From the NCBI RefSeq assembly GCF_007164525.1, contig NZ_AP019791.1, positions 793,501 through 857,500 of the forward strand: DNA of 64,000 nt, written 5' to 3'. The DNA is from Rubrobacter xylanophilus. GTDB lineage: Bacteria > Actinomycetota > Rubrobacteria > Rubrobacterales > Rubrobacteraceae. The notes beneath the pieces are model-generated. The model did not search any database and was not told where the DNA came from. It saw nothing but the letters and a program-made list of their open reading frames with translations. Below are positions 48,922 through 56,888 of this stretch, one piece after another; positions within the stretch are counted from its first letter, which is position 1; each line of letters starts with the position of its first letter. Position numbers and translations under genes: made by a program.

Positions 48922-50016
48922 TCAGGACCTGCCTCTTTCTTCGTCGGAGACAACACCAAACGTTCCCATGACCAGCTCGATCGCCGACCGGGCCCGCGGA
49001 GGTTCCCCACCCCTGCGGCGCACGGTGGTGACGGGCCGGGACTGGACCACGAACAGAGCGTCCGGGAGCCCCCTCCCCCGGGCGAGCGCCCACTCGATGT
49101 CCTGGTGGGTGCCGAAGTGCCGCTCCACGCGACGGGCGACCTCGACCAGCGCCCGCAGGTGCTCCTCCTCCAGGCAGGATATCTCCTGCCGCTCCGGCTC
49201 CACCTCCACCGTCCGCACACCGGCCGAGGCGGGGTCGGGCCGGTACTCCAGGTGCTTGCGGCCGATGGACCGGTGCAGCACCTCACCGGTCACCTTGCTC
49301 AGCCGGTACTCGTCCGGGGTCACCTCCCCCGCCACGACCGCTTCGCCCAGCCCCCAGCTCGCGTTCACCGCGACCGTGCTGGGGTCGCCGCTGAGCGGGT
49401 TGCAGGTGAACATCACGCCGGCGACCTCGGCGTCGACCATCATCTGTACGGTGACCCCCATGGCCGGTTCGCTCCCCGCCGCGACCATCCTCGCCCGGTA
49501 GCTCAGCGCCTCGGGGCTGTAGAGGCTGGCCCAGCACTTTCGGACCGCCTCGCACACGCTCTCCGCACCGCGCACCCAGAGGTAGGTCTTCTGCTGGCCG
49601 GCGAAGGTGGCCTGCTCGCTGTCCTCGCCGATCGCGCTGGAGCGGACTGCCACGGGGGGATTCTCCTCGCCGGCAGCCCCGGCGATCTCGCGGTACCGGC
49701 GGAGGATCTCACCCTCCAACGCTTCCGGCAGGGGAGCGGAGCAGATCAGCTGGTAGAGCTCGCCGGAGACGCTCCGCAACCCCTTCACGTCGTCCGCGTC
49801 CAGCTCGCGCAGTACTTCCGAAACGCGCTCCCGGAGGCCGTTCTCCTCCAGGAAGAGCCCGAACGCGCCGGCCGAGATGGCGAACCCTGGCGGCACCGGA
49901 ATGCCGCTCGCCAGGAGCTCCCCGAGGTTCGCGCTCTTTCCGCCGAAGTGCGGCTCCGCGGCGCGCCTGAGCTCGCCCAACGAGACGGTATGACCGGGCA
50001 TCGTCGTGCTAGCCAT
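48922..50016 (-). CDS. PEP-synthase-like ATP-binding subunit, phenylphosphate synthase PpsB / HpeI-AcvB type
   Basis: 364 residues covering only the N-terminal ATP-binding domain of PEP synthase: FGGKSANLGELLASGIPVPPGFAIS (about 23-47), VAVRSSAIGEDSEQATFAGQQKTYL (about 122-146), MFTCNPLSGDPSTVAVNASWGLGEAVVAGEVTPDEY and the end EWALARGRGLPDALFVVQSRPVTTV. It lacks the phospho-His and PEP domains, which in part are supplied by the upstream gene, overlapping by eight bases. The approximately 40-kDa/70-kDa split resembles phenylphosphate synthase of Thauera and the kinase pair of the acetovanillone pathway. Substrate specificity is inferred. Confidence 0.82.
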   Translation of the reverse strand: MASTTMPGHTVSLGELRRAAEPHFGGKSANLGELLASGIPVPPGFAISAGAFGLFLEENGLRERVSEVLRELDADDVKGLRSVSGELYQLICSAPLPEALEGEILRRYREIAGAAGEENPPVAVRSSAIGEDSEQATFAGQQKTYLWVRGAESVCEAVRKCWASLYSPEALSYRARMVAAGSEPAMGVTVQMMVDAEVAGVMFTCNPLSGDPSTVAVNASWGLGEAVVAGEVTPDEYRLSKVTGEVLHRSIGRKHLEYRPDPASAGVRTVEVEPERQEISCLEEEHLRALVEVARRVERHFGTHQDIEWALARGRGLPDALFVVQSRPVTTVRRRGGEPPRARSAIELVMGTFGVVSDEERGRS

Positions 50017-51844
50017 CGAGGACCGTCACCCTCCCGTTCGTGCCGTCCACCCGCACCCGCTGGCCGGTCCTGATGCGGGACGTCGCCGTGCCGGTGCCGA
50101 CCACGGCGGGCAGCCCGTACTCCCGCGAGACGATCGCGGCGTGGGACATGATCCCCCCGATGTCCGTGACGGTGGCTTTGATCTTGCTGAAGATCGGAGC
50201 CCACGCCGGCGAGGTGGAGGTGCACACCAGGATCTCCCCGGCCCGCACCTCGGAGATCTCCTCGAGAGAGCGCACCACCCGCGCCGTCCCCTCCACCTCG
50301 CCCGGCGAGGCGGCGGCGCCGGCGAGCTCGTTGCCGCTCCCGTCGCGCTGCGCCCGCGCCCACTCCTGCAGCTGCTGCGGGGTGACCCCCCAGAGCATGG
50401 CGATCGCCGGATCCACGACCGCCTCCGGCATCCTCCCCAGAGCGGGCGGCGGCGTCCACTCTTCGAGCCGCTTCAGGATCCGCTTGCGCCGCTCCACGAT
50501 CTGCGGCCAGTGGTGCGGCCCGAGCGCCTCGCCGCCGGTCGACCAGGTGAGCGCGAGCTCCTCCAACGCCTGCATCACCTCGTAGCGGGAGAGCTGGAAG
50601 ATGTCCTCGCCCTCCTCGATGAAGCCGTGCCGGGCGAGCAGCGCACCGAACTCCCGGATCTTGTTGAAGAACCGCGACTGGAACCAGTAGTCGCAGTAGA
50701 ACTTGTGCTCCTCCACGTACGGGAAGACCTTGCGCGAGAGCCCGAGCAACTCCCGGAAGGTCTGCCGCGCCTCCTCGTCCATAAGCGCCTCGTACTCGCC
50801 GACGAGCCGGTCCCGCCGCTCGGCCAGCTCACGCGTGGGCCGCTCGATGTCCTCGCCGGCCTGCAGCGCCGCAATGTGCCCGATGAGCGAGCTGTAGGGG
50901 ATGCTGGGGTCGTCGTGCCAGCTGCCGTAGTAGTGGTAGAGCCCGTCGCCGGTCCCCATGTTGAACCACGGGTCCTTGACCTCCTCGAGCTCCTCGAGCC
51001 AGCGCCGCCCGGCGTCGCTGCGCCCGAGCTCGGCCTCTATCTCCTCCGGCGAACGCCCCTCCCGGAAGGCCTCCGCCACCCCGAGGTCTATCGCCAGCCG
51101 CGCCAGCCGCCGCAGCTCGGCGTCCGGCCGGAAGAGGACGACGTCGATGCCGGCGACCATCTGCGAGATGTGCTGGTCGGGGATGTCGGGCAGGGCCTGC
51201 TTGCAGAACTCCGAGAAGGTCAGGTACGCCCCGTAGCCGAGCAGCAGAAACTCGAAGTGGTACTGCCACATCCGCTCGATGCAGTCCAGCGCCCGCCGGT
51301 AGCTGGCGAGCAGCGTGGCCCAGCTCGGCTCCCCGCCCTCGAAGACGACGGCCTCCGGCTCGTACTCCGGAAGACCGGGGACTGGTATCTCGGAGACCTC
51401 GCGGTTGAGCGCCTCCATCCGCTCCCGCCAGCGGGCATAGAGCTCGTCCCAGTTCTCGTAGTAGTAGCCGGCGCGCTGCTGGAAGAAGCGCGACCGCTCG
51501 GCTATCTTCTCCGGATCGGTCACCGGGTTGGGCGAGATGTAGACGTAGCCGTTGACTATCCGGTAGTCGACCCCCATCGCCCCCGGTACCGCGAACGCCC
51601 GGTTCTGCCAACCGCCAAGCGCATAGTACGGCGTGTCGACCTCGACCATGTCGAACGCGGGCATCGGCACCGGGAAGTGCATCGAGTTCCAGAACCACAG
51701 CCGGTTCTCGTCGTGCTCCCTGCGCCGCTCGTCGAAGAGCGCCCAAGGCGGGTACATCTCCTCCCACCCCTCACACCCCTCCGGTGTCTCGATCGAGAAC
51801 GGGCTAGGAAACGCCCTGAGTTGCTCTGCTTCGGCGGTCATCAC
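50009..51844 (-). CDS. PEP-synthase-like phospho-histidine subunit, phenylphosphate synthase PpsA / HpeH-AcvA type
   Basis: 611 residues (GTG 51844, or ATG 51841; both follow AAGGAGGAG). The C-terminal 90 residues are the swivelling phospho-His domain: ILVCTSTSPAWAPIFSKIKA, then TDIGGIMSHAAIVSREYGLPAVVGTGTAT with the phospho-acceptor His568 (Thauera PpsA is, as I recall, His569). The first 480 residues are a helical, Trp/Tyr-rich domain unlike PEP synthase (MWQYHFEFLLLGYGAYL, WFNMGTGDGLYHYYGSWHDDPS), probably binding the phenolic substrate. No PEP/pyruvate barrel is present. It heads the seven-gene operon behind a LysR-type promoter. Confidence 0.82.
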   Translation of the reverse strand: MMTAEAEQLRAFPSPFSIETPEGCEGWEEMYPPWALFDERRREHDENRLWFWNSMHFPVPMPAFDMVEVDTPYYALGGWQNRAFAVPGAMGVDYRIVNGYVYISPNPVTDPEKIAERSRFFQQRAGYYYENWDELYARWRERMEALNREVSEIPVPGLPEYEPEAVVFEGGEPSWATLLASYRRALDCIERMWQYHFEFLLLGYGAYLTFSEFCKQALPDIPDQHISQMVAGIDVVLFRPDAELRRLARLAIDLGVAEAFREGRSPEEIEAELGRSDAGRRWLEELEEVKDPWFNMGTGDGLYHYYGSWHDDPSIPYSSLIGHIAALQAGEDIERPTRELAERRDRLVGEYEALMDEEARQTFRELLGLSRKVFPYVEEHKFYCDYWFQSRFFNKIREFGALLARHGFIEEGEDIFQLSRYEVMQALEELALTWSTGGEALGPHHWPQIVERRKRILKRLEEWTPPPALGRMPEAVVDPAIAMLWGVTPQQLQEWARAQRDGSGNELAGAAASPGEVEGTARVVRSLEEISEVRAGEILVCTSTSPAWAPIFSKIKATVTDIGGIMSHAAIVSREYGLPAVVGTGTATSRIRTGQRVRVDGTNGRVTVLDG

Positions 51845-51870
51845 GCTCCTCCTTTCCCATTAACTTTTTC

Positions 51871-51938
51871 ATTCTCGCGGCCGCGCCGGTGCGGCCGCAA
51901 ATACCGGTTCCATATCCTCGCTATACGGCCCGGATATA
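51871..51938 (-). promoter_or_regulatory. LysR-type regulated promoter, copy C (phosphorylation/carboxylation operon)
   Basis: Dyad TATACGGCCCGGATATA at 51922-51938, 15 of 17 bases identical to copy A. Coding-strand GTATTTG lies at 51898-51904, with -35 TTGCGG (51895-51900), an 18-base spacer and -10 GAGAAT (51871-51876). The dyad centre is near -66. The spacer carries its own inverted repeat: GCGGCCGC at 51877-51884 and 51891-51898. Confidence 0.72.
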
Positions 51939-51961
51939 CCTCCTCACCCCCGGAAGGAGGT
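51938..51961 (-). terminator. Short hairpin at the end of metF
   Basis: ACCTCCT (51938-51944) pairs with AGGAGGT (51955-51961) around a ten-base loop, directly at the metF stop codon. No T-run follows. It abuts the copy-C dyad, so metF transcription must end or pass through the next operon's control region. Confidence 0.4.
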
Positions 51962-52836
51962 CACCCCTTTCCTTTCTCCTGCCGCACCCACCCCACGGAG
52001 CTCTTGAGGTCGTTGAAGGTGTAGAGGTGTATCCCGCTCACCCCCTCTCCACCTCCCTCCCTCACAAGAGCCTCAAGAAACCCGCTCGCATCGTAGGAGA
52101 GCCCCGCCTTCTTCCCCGGCAACAGCAGCCTCAGCAGCCACCCCCGCTGTTTCCTCAAAAACCTCGCCGACTCCCCTACCCCTATCCTCGTCGCTATCCT
52201 CGCCAGCCTCATCGCCTCTATGGGCGCCGCCACCCCAACCACAACGGGCAGCCTCACCCCCAAACCCCTTATCTTCCGCACCCACTTAACAACCCTGCCC
52301 GCATCGAAGCAGACCTGGCTGACCACGTAGCTCGCATGAGCGCTCTTCTCGATGAGAGCCTCCATCAAAGCCTTCTCCTCTATGAACGGATGCCCCTCCG
52401 GATAGCCCGCTATCCCCACCCGTTCAAAGGGGCTCCCAAGCTCCTTCAGTGCCTCAAGCAGCCCAAGCGCATCCCGAAACTTCCCCGCAGGCTCCTTCGC
52501 ATCCCCCCCAACCACAAAGACTTCCTCAACTTCCGCCTCCTTGAGGCGCGCCACGATCTCCTCCAGGTGCCTCTCGTCCCGGATCAACCGCGCAGAGAGG
52601 TGCGGAACGAGCGCCCTGCCCGCATATCCCCCCTCTCTGAGCCTGCGCACGAGCTCCACCGTGGGCCCCATGCCCCTGGCAGGGGAGGCGGTTATGGTCA
52701 GCGTGGGGCTTCTCTCCCCTTCGTAGACCCACTCCCAAACCCCCTCTTCTATCCCCTCAAGCGGTATGATCTCGTAGCGCAGCCGCCGCAGAAGAGCGGA
52801 GATCCCCTTCCCACTGCCCTTCAACCCATCACCCAT
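51961..52836 (-). CDS. metF: Methylene-tetrahydrofolate reductase family protein
   Basis: 291 residues. TIM-barrel MetF motifs: LTITASPARG, VFVVGGDAKEPAGKF, IAGYPEGHPF, and SQVCFDAGRVVKWV followed by LPVVVGVAAPIEAMRL. The N-terminus (YEIIPLEGIEEG) differs from the usual FEFFPPK. In this context it would run in reverse, oxidising 5-methyl-THF from the O-demethylase to methylene-THF for FolD. It has a private promoter carrying the motif shared with fhs. Like fhs, its codon choice looks slightly different from the neighbours. Start: ATG at 52836. Confidence 0.85.
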   Translation of the reverse strand: MGDGLKGSGKGISALLRRLRYEIIPLEGIEEGVWEWVYEGERSPTLTITASPARGMGPTVELVRRLREGGYAGRALVPHLSARLIRDERHLEEIVARLKEAEVEEVFVVGGDAKEPAGKFRDALGLLEALKELGSPFERVGIAGYPEGHPFIEEKALMEALIEKSAHASYVVSQVCFDAGRVVKWVRKIRGLGVRLPVVVGVAAPIEAMRLARIATRIGVGESARFLRKQRGWLLRLLLPGKKAGLSYDASGFLEALVREGGGEGVSGIHLYTFNDLKSSVGWVRQEKGKG

Positions 52837-52937
52837 CTAAAACCAGCCCCCTCCTGGAAACCTCCGGACTCGCCCCCTCGCCGGCGGAGCCACTCCCCAC
52901 CCCGCAGCCAAAGGAACCGTACCCTCTTCCAGCAGAA

Positions 52938-52975
52938 AGTTTAACTTATACTCAACAAAATTGTCAACAATATTG
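52938..52975 (-). promoter_or_regulatory. metF promoter with the TTGTNAACAATATTG motif
   Basis: TTGTCAACAA (52961-52970) followed by CAATATTG (52968-52975) repeats 14 of 15 bases of the fhs motif. On the coding strand this creates a perfect -35 TTGACA (52962-52967), 18 bases from the -10 TAAACT (52938-52943), so a protein bound at the motif would block or control RNA polymerase directly. The leader to the metF start is about 95 bases and GC-rich. Confidence 0.6.
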
Positions 52976-53014
52976 ACGACGCAATCGCCCTCTTCTCCGG
53001 TCCACGGGCGGGGT

Positions 53015-53410
53015 TCAGTGGCCGGGTTCTTTTCGCTCCTGGCTTTCGGGGATGACGCGCCGGGCGACGGCGAAGGCGGAGTTGGCGGCGGGGACGCCGC
53101 AGTAGACGGCGCTGTGGAGGATGACCTCCTTTATCTCTTCGGGGGTGAGCCCGATCCTGAGGGCGGCCCGGACGTGCATCTCCAGCTCGTCCAGCCTGCC
53201 CAGGGCGATGAGGGCGGTCATGGTCATACAGCTGCGAGTCTTGCGGTCGAGGCCGGGGCGGGTCCAGATCTCACCCCAGGCGTACCGGGTGATGAAGTCC
53301 TGGAAGTCCGAGGTGAACTCCGTCGCCGAGGCGAGCGCCCGGTCCACGTGCTCGTCGCCGAGCACCTCCCTGCGGACCCGGAGTCCCTGCTCGTAGCGGG
53401 GATCTCTCAC
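53015..53410 (-). CDS. pcaC: 4-carboxymuconolactone decarboxylase
   Basis: 131 residues, the CMD family. Motifs: YEQGLRVRREVLGDEHVDRAL, WGEIWTRPGLDRKTRSCMTMTALIALGRLDELEMHVRAAL and EEIKEVILHSAVYCGVPAANSAF. It decarboxylates gamma-carboxymuconolactone to beta-ketoadipate enol-lactone. GTG start overlaps the pcaD stop (GTGA). Last gene of the pca operon; the 178 bases downstream hold the metF promoter. Confidence 0.95.
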   Translation of the reverse strand: MRDPRYEQGLRVRREVLGDEHVDRALASATEFTSDFQDFITRYAWGEIWTRPGLDRKTRSCMTMTALIALGRLDELEMHVRAALRIGLTPEEIKEVILHSAVYCGVPAANSAFAVARRVIPESQERKEPGH

Positions 53411-54195
53411 GACGAGCCCCTCCCCTCCAGCACCGGCGATAGGTGGTCGAGCAGGGCCCGGGTAAAGGGCTCGGGCTGCTCGATGTTGGCCAGGTGGGCC
53501 GCGTTCTCTATGATGACCATGCGAGCCCCCGGTATAGCCTCGCGGAGGCGCTTCCCGTGCTCCGGGGGCGTCGCCGGGTCGTCGGCCGCCGAGATCACCA
53601 GCGTGGCGGCCCGTATCCTGCCCAGCCGGTCTCTGAGGTCCATCTCCCTTATGGCCTCGCAGCAGCCCGCGTAGCCCTCGGGGGGCGTCTCACGCAGCAT
53701 GCGCTTCGCCCGCTCCACCGTCTCCGGCCGTTCCTCTCGGAAGGCCGGGGTGAACCAGCGCTCGACCACCCCGTCCACCAGCGCGTCCATCCCCTCGCTC
53801 CGGGCCACCCGCGCCCGCTCGTCCCACAACTCCTTCGGGCCTAGCAGCGCCGAGGTGCAGCAGAGCACGAGCCGCTCGACGCGCCCGGGGGCCTCGCTCG
53901 CGAGCCACATCCCCACCATCCCGCCGAGCGAGAGGCCGCAGAAGGAGAAGCGCTCCACGCCCAGATCGTCGAGCATGGACAGCACGTCCCTACCGAGGTC
54001 CGCGATGGAGTACGGCCCCGGAGGGACGGGCGAGCCGCCGTGCCCCCGGTGGTCGTAGCGTACGAGCCTGAAGCGCTCCTTGAGCGCGGGAACCTGCGGG
54101 TCCCACATCCTGTGGGTGGTTCCCAGCGAACTGGAGAGCACCAGAACCGGGGCGTCCTCGGGCCCCTCGACCACGCGATGAAGCTCTACCGTCAC
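53407..54195 (-). CDS. pcaD: 3-oxoadipate enol-lactonase
   Basis: 262 residues, alpha/beta-hydrolase. The oxyanion region is VLSSSLGTTHRMWDPQ, the nucleophile elbow is FCGLSLGGMVGMWLA (Ser about 95), then the acid in VISAADDPATPPEHG and the His in IENAAHLANIEQPEPF. It hydrolyses the enol-lactone to 3-oxoadipate. Not fused to pcaC as it is in some actinobacteria (pcaL); here the two are separate, overlapping genes. GTG start abuts the pcaB stop. Confidence 0.94.
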   Translation of the reverse strand: MTVELHRVVEGPEDAPVLVLSSSLGTTHRMWDPQVPALKERFRLVRYDHRGHGGSPVPPGPYSIADLGRDVLSMLDDLGVERFSFCGLSLGGMVGMWLASEAPGRVERLVLCCTSALLGPKELWDERARVARSEGMDALVDGVVERWFTPAFREERPETVERAKRMLRETPPEGYAGCCEAIREMDLRDRLGRIRAATLVISAADDPATPPEHGKRLREAIPGARMVIIENAAHLANIEQPEPFTRALLDHLSPVLEGRGSS

Positions 54196-55548
54196 TTACT
54201 GCACCTCCCTCCGGTACTTCTCCAGCGCCCGGTCCACGAACCTTCCCGAGGCCCCTAGGTAGTGGGCCGGGTCCAGAGCGGCGTCTATCTCCTCCTCTCC
54301 CAGCGCCCCGCGCAGCCGGGGCTCGGCGAGCAGCTCCTCGCGCAACGTCCCGCCCCCCTCCGCGACCCTCCGGCAGGCGGCTTCGACCAGCTCGTGAGCC
54401 TCGAGGCGTCCCAGACGGTCGGCGGCCAGGGTGGTCACGTTCTCGGCGAGGATGAGGCCCTCCGTGATCCCGAGGTTCCCGCGCATCCTCTCCGGGTGGA
54501 CCTGGAGTCCCTCGACGACCTCGCGCACGGCGGCGGCCGCGCCGCCGGTGAGGGACAGGGCGTCGGAGAGCGTCTCCCACTCGGCATGCCAGGCCCCGGC
54601 GGCCCGCTCGTGCTCCTGGACCAGAGCGCCGTAGAGGGTGCGGGCGAGATCCTGCACCCTCCGGGCATTCGCGGCGGCGGTGACGGAGAGGATCGGGTTA
54701 CGCTTGTGCGGGAGCGTGGAGGAGCCGCCGCGCCCCTCTCCTGCGGGCTCGGCGACCTCCCCCACCTCCGTCTGGGCCATCAGGATCACGTCCAGCGCGA
54801 TCTTGTGCAGGGTGCCGGCAGCAAGCGCGAGCGCCCCGCCGAGCTCCGCGATCCTGAACCGGGCCGTGTGCCACGGCAGCACGGGCTCCGGCAGCCCGAG
54901 CTCCCGGGAGTACACCCGCAGCACCTCCGGCCCCTTCTCGCCCAGGGAGGCAAGCGTCCCGGCCGCCCCGCCGAGCTGGGCCGCAAGCCCCCCCTCCCGC
55001 GCCTCCCGGAGCCTCCCGCGGGCCTCCAGAGCGGCCACGAGCCACCCGGCGGCCTTGAGGCCGAAGGTCGTGGGCAGGGCCTGCTGCAGGAGGGTCCGGG
55101 CGGGCATGAGGGTGCCGCGGTGCTCCGCGGCCAGCCGGGCGCACGCGGCGCAGAGGGCATCGAGCTCGGAGAGGATCAGGCCGAGAACCTCCCGCGAGAT
55201 CAGCATGGCGGCGGTGTCCGTGATGTCCTGGCTCGTCGCGCCCCGGTGGACGTGGCGGGCTGCCTCCTCCGAGACCCCGGAGACCCTCGCGGTGAGCTCC
55301 TTCACCAGGGCCGGCACGGGATTCCCGGCGGCGGGGGCCCTCTCCCCGATCACCCGCGGGTCGTAGAGCTCCGCCCGGCAGCAGGCGGCTATCGCCTCGG
55401 CCTCCTCCTCGCCGACGAGCCCGGCTCTCGCCCCGGCCCGGGCGAGGGCGGCCTCGGCATCGAGCATCGCCTGCAACCACGCCCGGCCGGAGACGGCCTC
55501 GCGGAAGCGCTTGGGGACGAAGATGGGCCCGAAGAGCTCCCCGCTCAT
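54196..55548 (-). CDS. pcaB: 3-carboxy-cis,cis-muconate cycloisomerase
   Basis: 450 residues of the fumarase/aspartase superfamily. VHRGATSQDITDTAAML carries the conserved SQD region, PARTLLQQALPTTFGLKAAGWL follows, and the signature loop is RGGSSTLPHKRNPILSV. Lactonises carboxymuconate to gamma-carboxymuconolactone. ATG overlaps the pcaG stop by four bases, and pcaD follows without a gap. Confidence 0.94.
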   Translation of the reverse strand: MSGELFGPIFVPKRFREAVSGRAWLQAMLDAEAALARAGARAGLVGEEEAEAIAACCRAELYDPRVIGERAPAAGNPVPALVKELTARVSGVSEEAARHVHRGATSQDITDTAAMLISREVLGLILSELDALCAACARLAAEHRGTLMPARTLLQQALPTTFGLKAAGWLVAALEARGRLREAREGGLAAQLGGAAGTLASLGEKGPEVLRVYSRELGLPEPVLPWHTARFRIAELGGALALAAGTLHKIALDVILMAQTEVGEVAEPAGEGRGGSSTLPHKRNPILSVTAAANARRVQDLARTLYGALVQEHERAAGAWHAEWETLSDALSLTGGAAAAVREVVEGLQVHPERMRGNLGITEGLILAENVTTLAADRLGRLEAHELVEAACRRVAEGGGTLREELLAEPRLRGALGEEEIDAALDPAHYLGASGRFVDRALEKYRREVQ

Positions 55549-56138
55549 TCGGAGAGCTTGAAGAAGGCCGTCTGCCCCTCGCCCTGCAGGCGGATGTCGA
55601 AGCGGTAGCGGTTCTCGCCCTCTTTGCGGGCGATGAGGGTCTCTCGCAACCTCTCGTCCGCTATCGAGCGGAGCACGGGATCTTCGGCATTCGCCTCGGC
55701 CTCGTCCTCGAAGTAGATGCGGGTTATGAGCTGCTTCAGGAGCCCCCGGGCGAAGACCGCGACCATGATGTGCGGCGCCTGGGTCGTCCCTTCGGGACCA
55801 GGCACGGGTCCGGGCTTGAGGGTGACGAAGGAGAAGCGCCCCTCATCCACGGTACCACTCCTGCCGAAGCCGTGGAAGCCTTCCTCCAGAGGAAGATCCT
55901 CCCGGTCGTCTGCGGGGTGGTCGTAGCGGCCGGAGGGGGCAGCCTGCCAGATCTCGACGAGCCCGTCCGTCACGGGGTCGCCCGCGCCGTCGTAGAGGGT
56001 GCCCTCGATCCTTATGGCCTGCGGATGATCCGGGGAGACGAGCTCCGACCAGTCCTCGCGCAGAAGCCCCAGGCTCAGGTAGGGACCGACGGTCTGCGAG
56101 GGGGTGAGACGCAGCTCTTGCACCTTCTCCTCCGTCAT
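55545..56138 (-). CDS. pcaG: Protocatechuate 3,4-dioxygenase alpha subunit
   Basis: 197 residues. SQTVGPYLSLGL near the N-terminus, DGLVEIWQAAPSGRYDHPAD and APHIMVAVFARGLLKQLITRIYF match PcaG. The alpha subunit lacks the full set of iron ligands and forms the active dimer with PcaH. Overlaps pcaH by four bases. Confidence 0.95.
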   Translation of the reverse strand: MTEEKVQELRLTPSQTVGPYLSLGLLREDWSELVSPDHPQAIRIEGTLYDGAGDPVTDGLVEIWQAAPSGRYDHPADDREDLPLEEGFHGFGRSGTVDEGRFSFVTLKPGPVPGPEGTTQAPHIMVAVFARGLLKQLITRIYFEDEAEANAEDPVLRSIADERLRETLIARKEGENRYRFDIRLQGEGQTAFFKLSE

Positions 56139-56869
56139 GCGTGCGGCCTCTCGAACGGGGTGGCGTAGCGGCCCTCGAGCACGATGTCGAAGCGGAAGCC
56201 GAGGGCCTCCTCCGGGATGGTCGCGTCGAGGTCGAAGGTCGAGATCATGCGCTGCCTCGCCTTCTCGTCGCGCACGGAGTTGAAGATCGGGTCCTGGAAA
56301 AACAGCGGGTCGCCGGGGAAGTACATCTGGGTCACGAGCCGGCTCCTGAACGCCCGCCCGAACAGCGAGAAGTGGATGTGCGCCGGGCGCCAGGCGTTGT
56401 AGTGGTTCTGCCAGGGGTAGGCCCCGGGCTTTATGGTGATGAAGCGGTAGTAGCCGTCATCGTCGGTCATGGTCCTCCCAGCCCCGCTGAAGTTCGGGTC
56501 TATCGGGGCCGGGTGCTGGTCGACCTTGTGCCGGTAGCGCCCGGCGGCGTTGGCCTGCCAGATCTCGACGAGGGTGTTCCTGACCGGGCGCCCGTCGCCG
56601 TCGAGGACCCGGCCGTGCACGATGATCTTCTGCCCCTGCGGCTCGCCCTCGTGCTGGCGGGTGAGGTCGTTGTCGAGCTCGCCCGGCCTGTGGTGCCCGT
56701 AGACCGGACCGGTGACGTCCGAGAGGGTCTTGGGCAGGATGATCAGGGGCTCCTTCGGCGCCCGGAGCCGCGTCCCGACGTAGTCGGGGTAGAGGTATGG
56801 CGGCTGCTCGATCTCGTCCTCCTGCGGGACGAGGATCTTCCTCCGGTTCTCCGCTGGTTTGTGCTGCAC
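56135..56869 (-). CDS. pcaH: Protocatechuate 3,4-dioxygenase beta subunit
   Basis: 244 residues. The iron ligands fall in NAAGRYRHKVDQHPAP (first Tyr), then in PWQNHYNAWRPAHIHFSLFGRAF (second Tyr and the H-x-H pair). LVEIWQANAAGRY and KPGAYPWQNHYN are standard PcaH. It cleaves protocatechuate between the hydroxyls to carboxymuconate using O2. GTG start follows GGAAGGAAG. The central enzyme to which the window's other aromatic routes lead. Confidence 0.96.
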   Translation of the reverse strand: MQHKPAENRRKILVPQEDEIEQPPYLYPDYVGTRLRAPKEPLIILPKTLSDVTGPVYGHHRPGELDNDLTRQHEGEPQGQKIIVHGRVLDGDGRPVRNTLVEIWQANAAGRYRHKVDQHPAPIDPNFSGAGRTMTDDDGYYRFITIKPGAYPWQNHYNAWRPAHIHFSLFGRAFRSRLVTQMYFPGDPLFFQDPIFNSVRDEKARQRMISTFDLDATIPEEALGFRFDIVLEGRYATPFERPHA

Positions 56870-56888
56870 CTTCCTTCCGACCTCCTCT

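Noticed and set aside
50009-51844. Ordinary PEP synthase or pyruvate phosphate dikinase
   Set aside because: The PEP/pyruvate barrel domain is missing, the ATP domain is a separate gene, and the first 480 residues differ from PEP synthase.
52837-52937. Riboswitch in the GC-rich metF leader
   Set aside because: Several short complementary stretches exist, but none matches a known class, and GC-rich DNA yields such stretches by chance.
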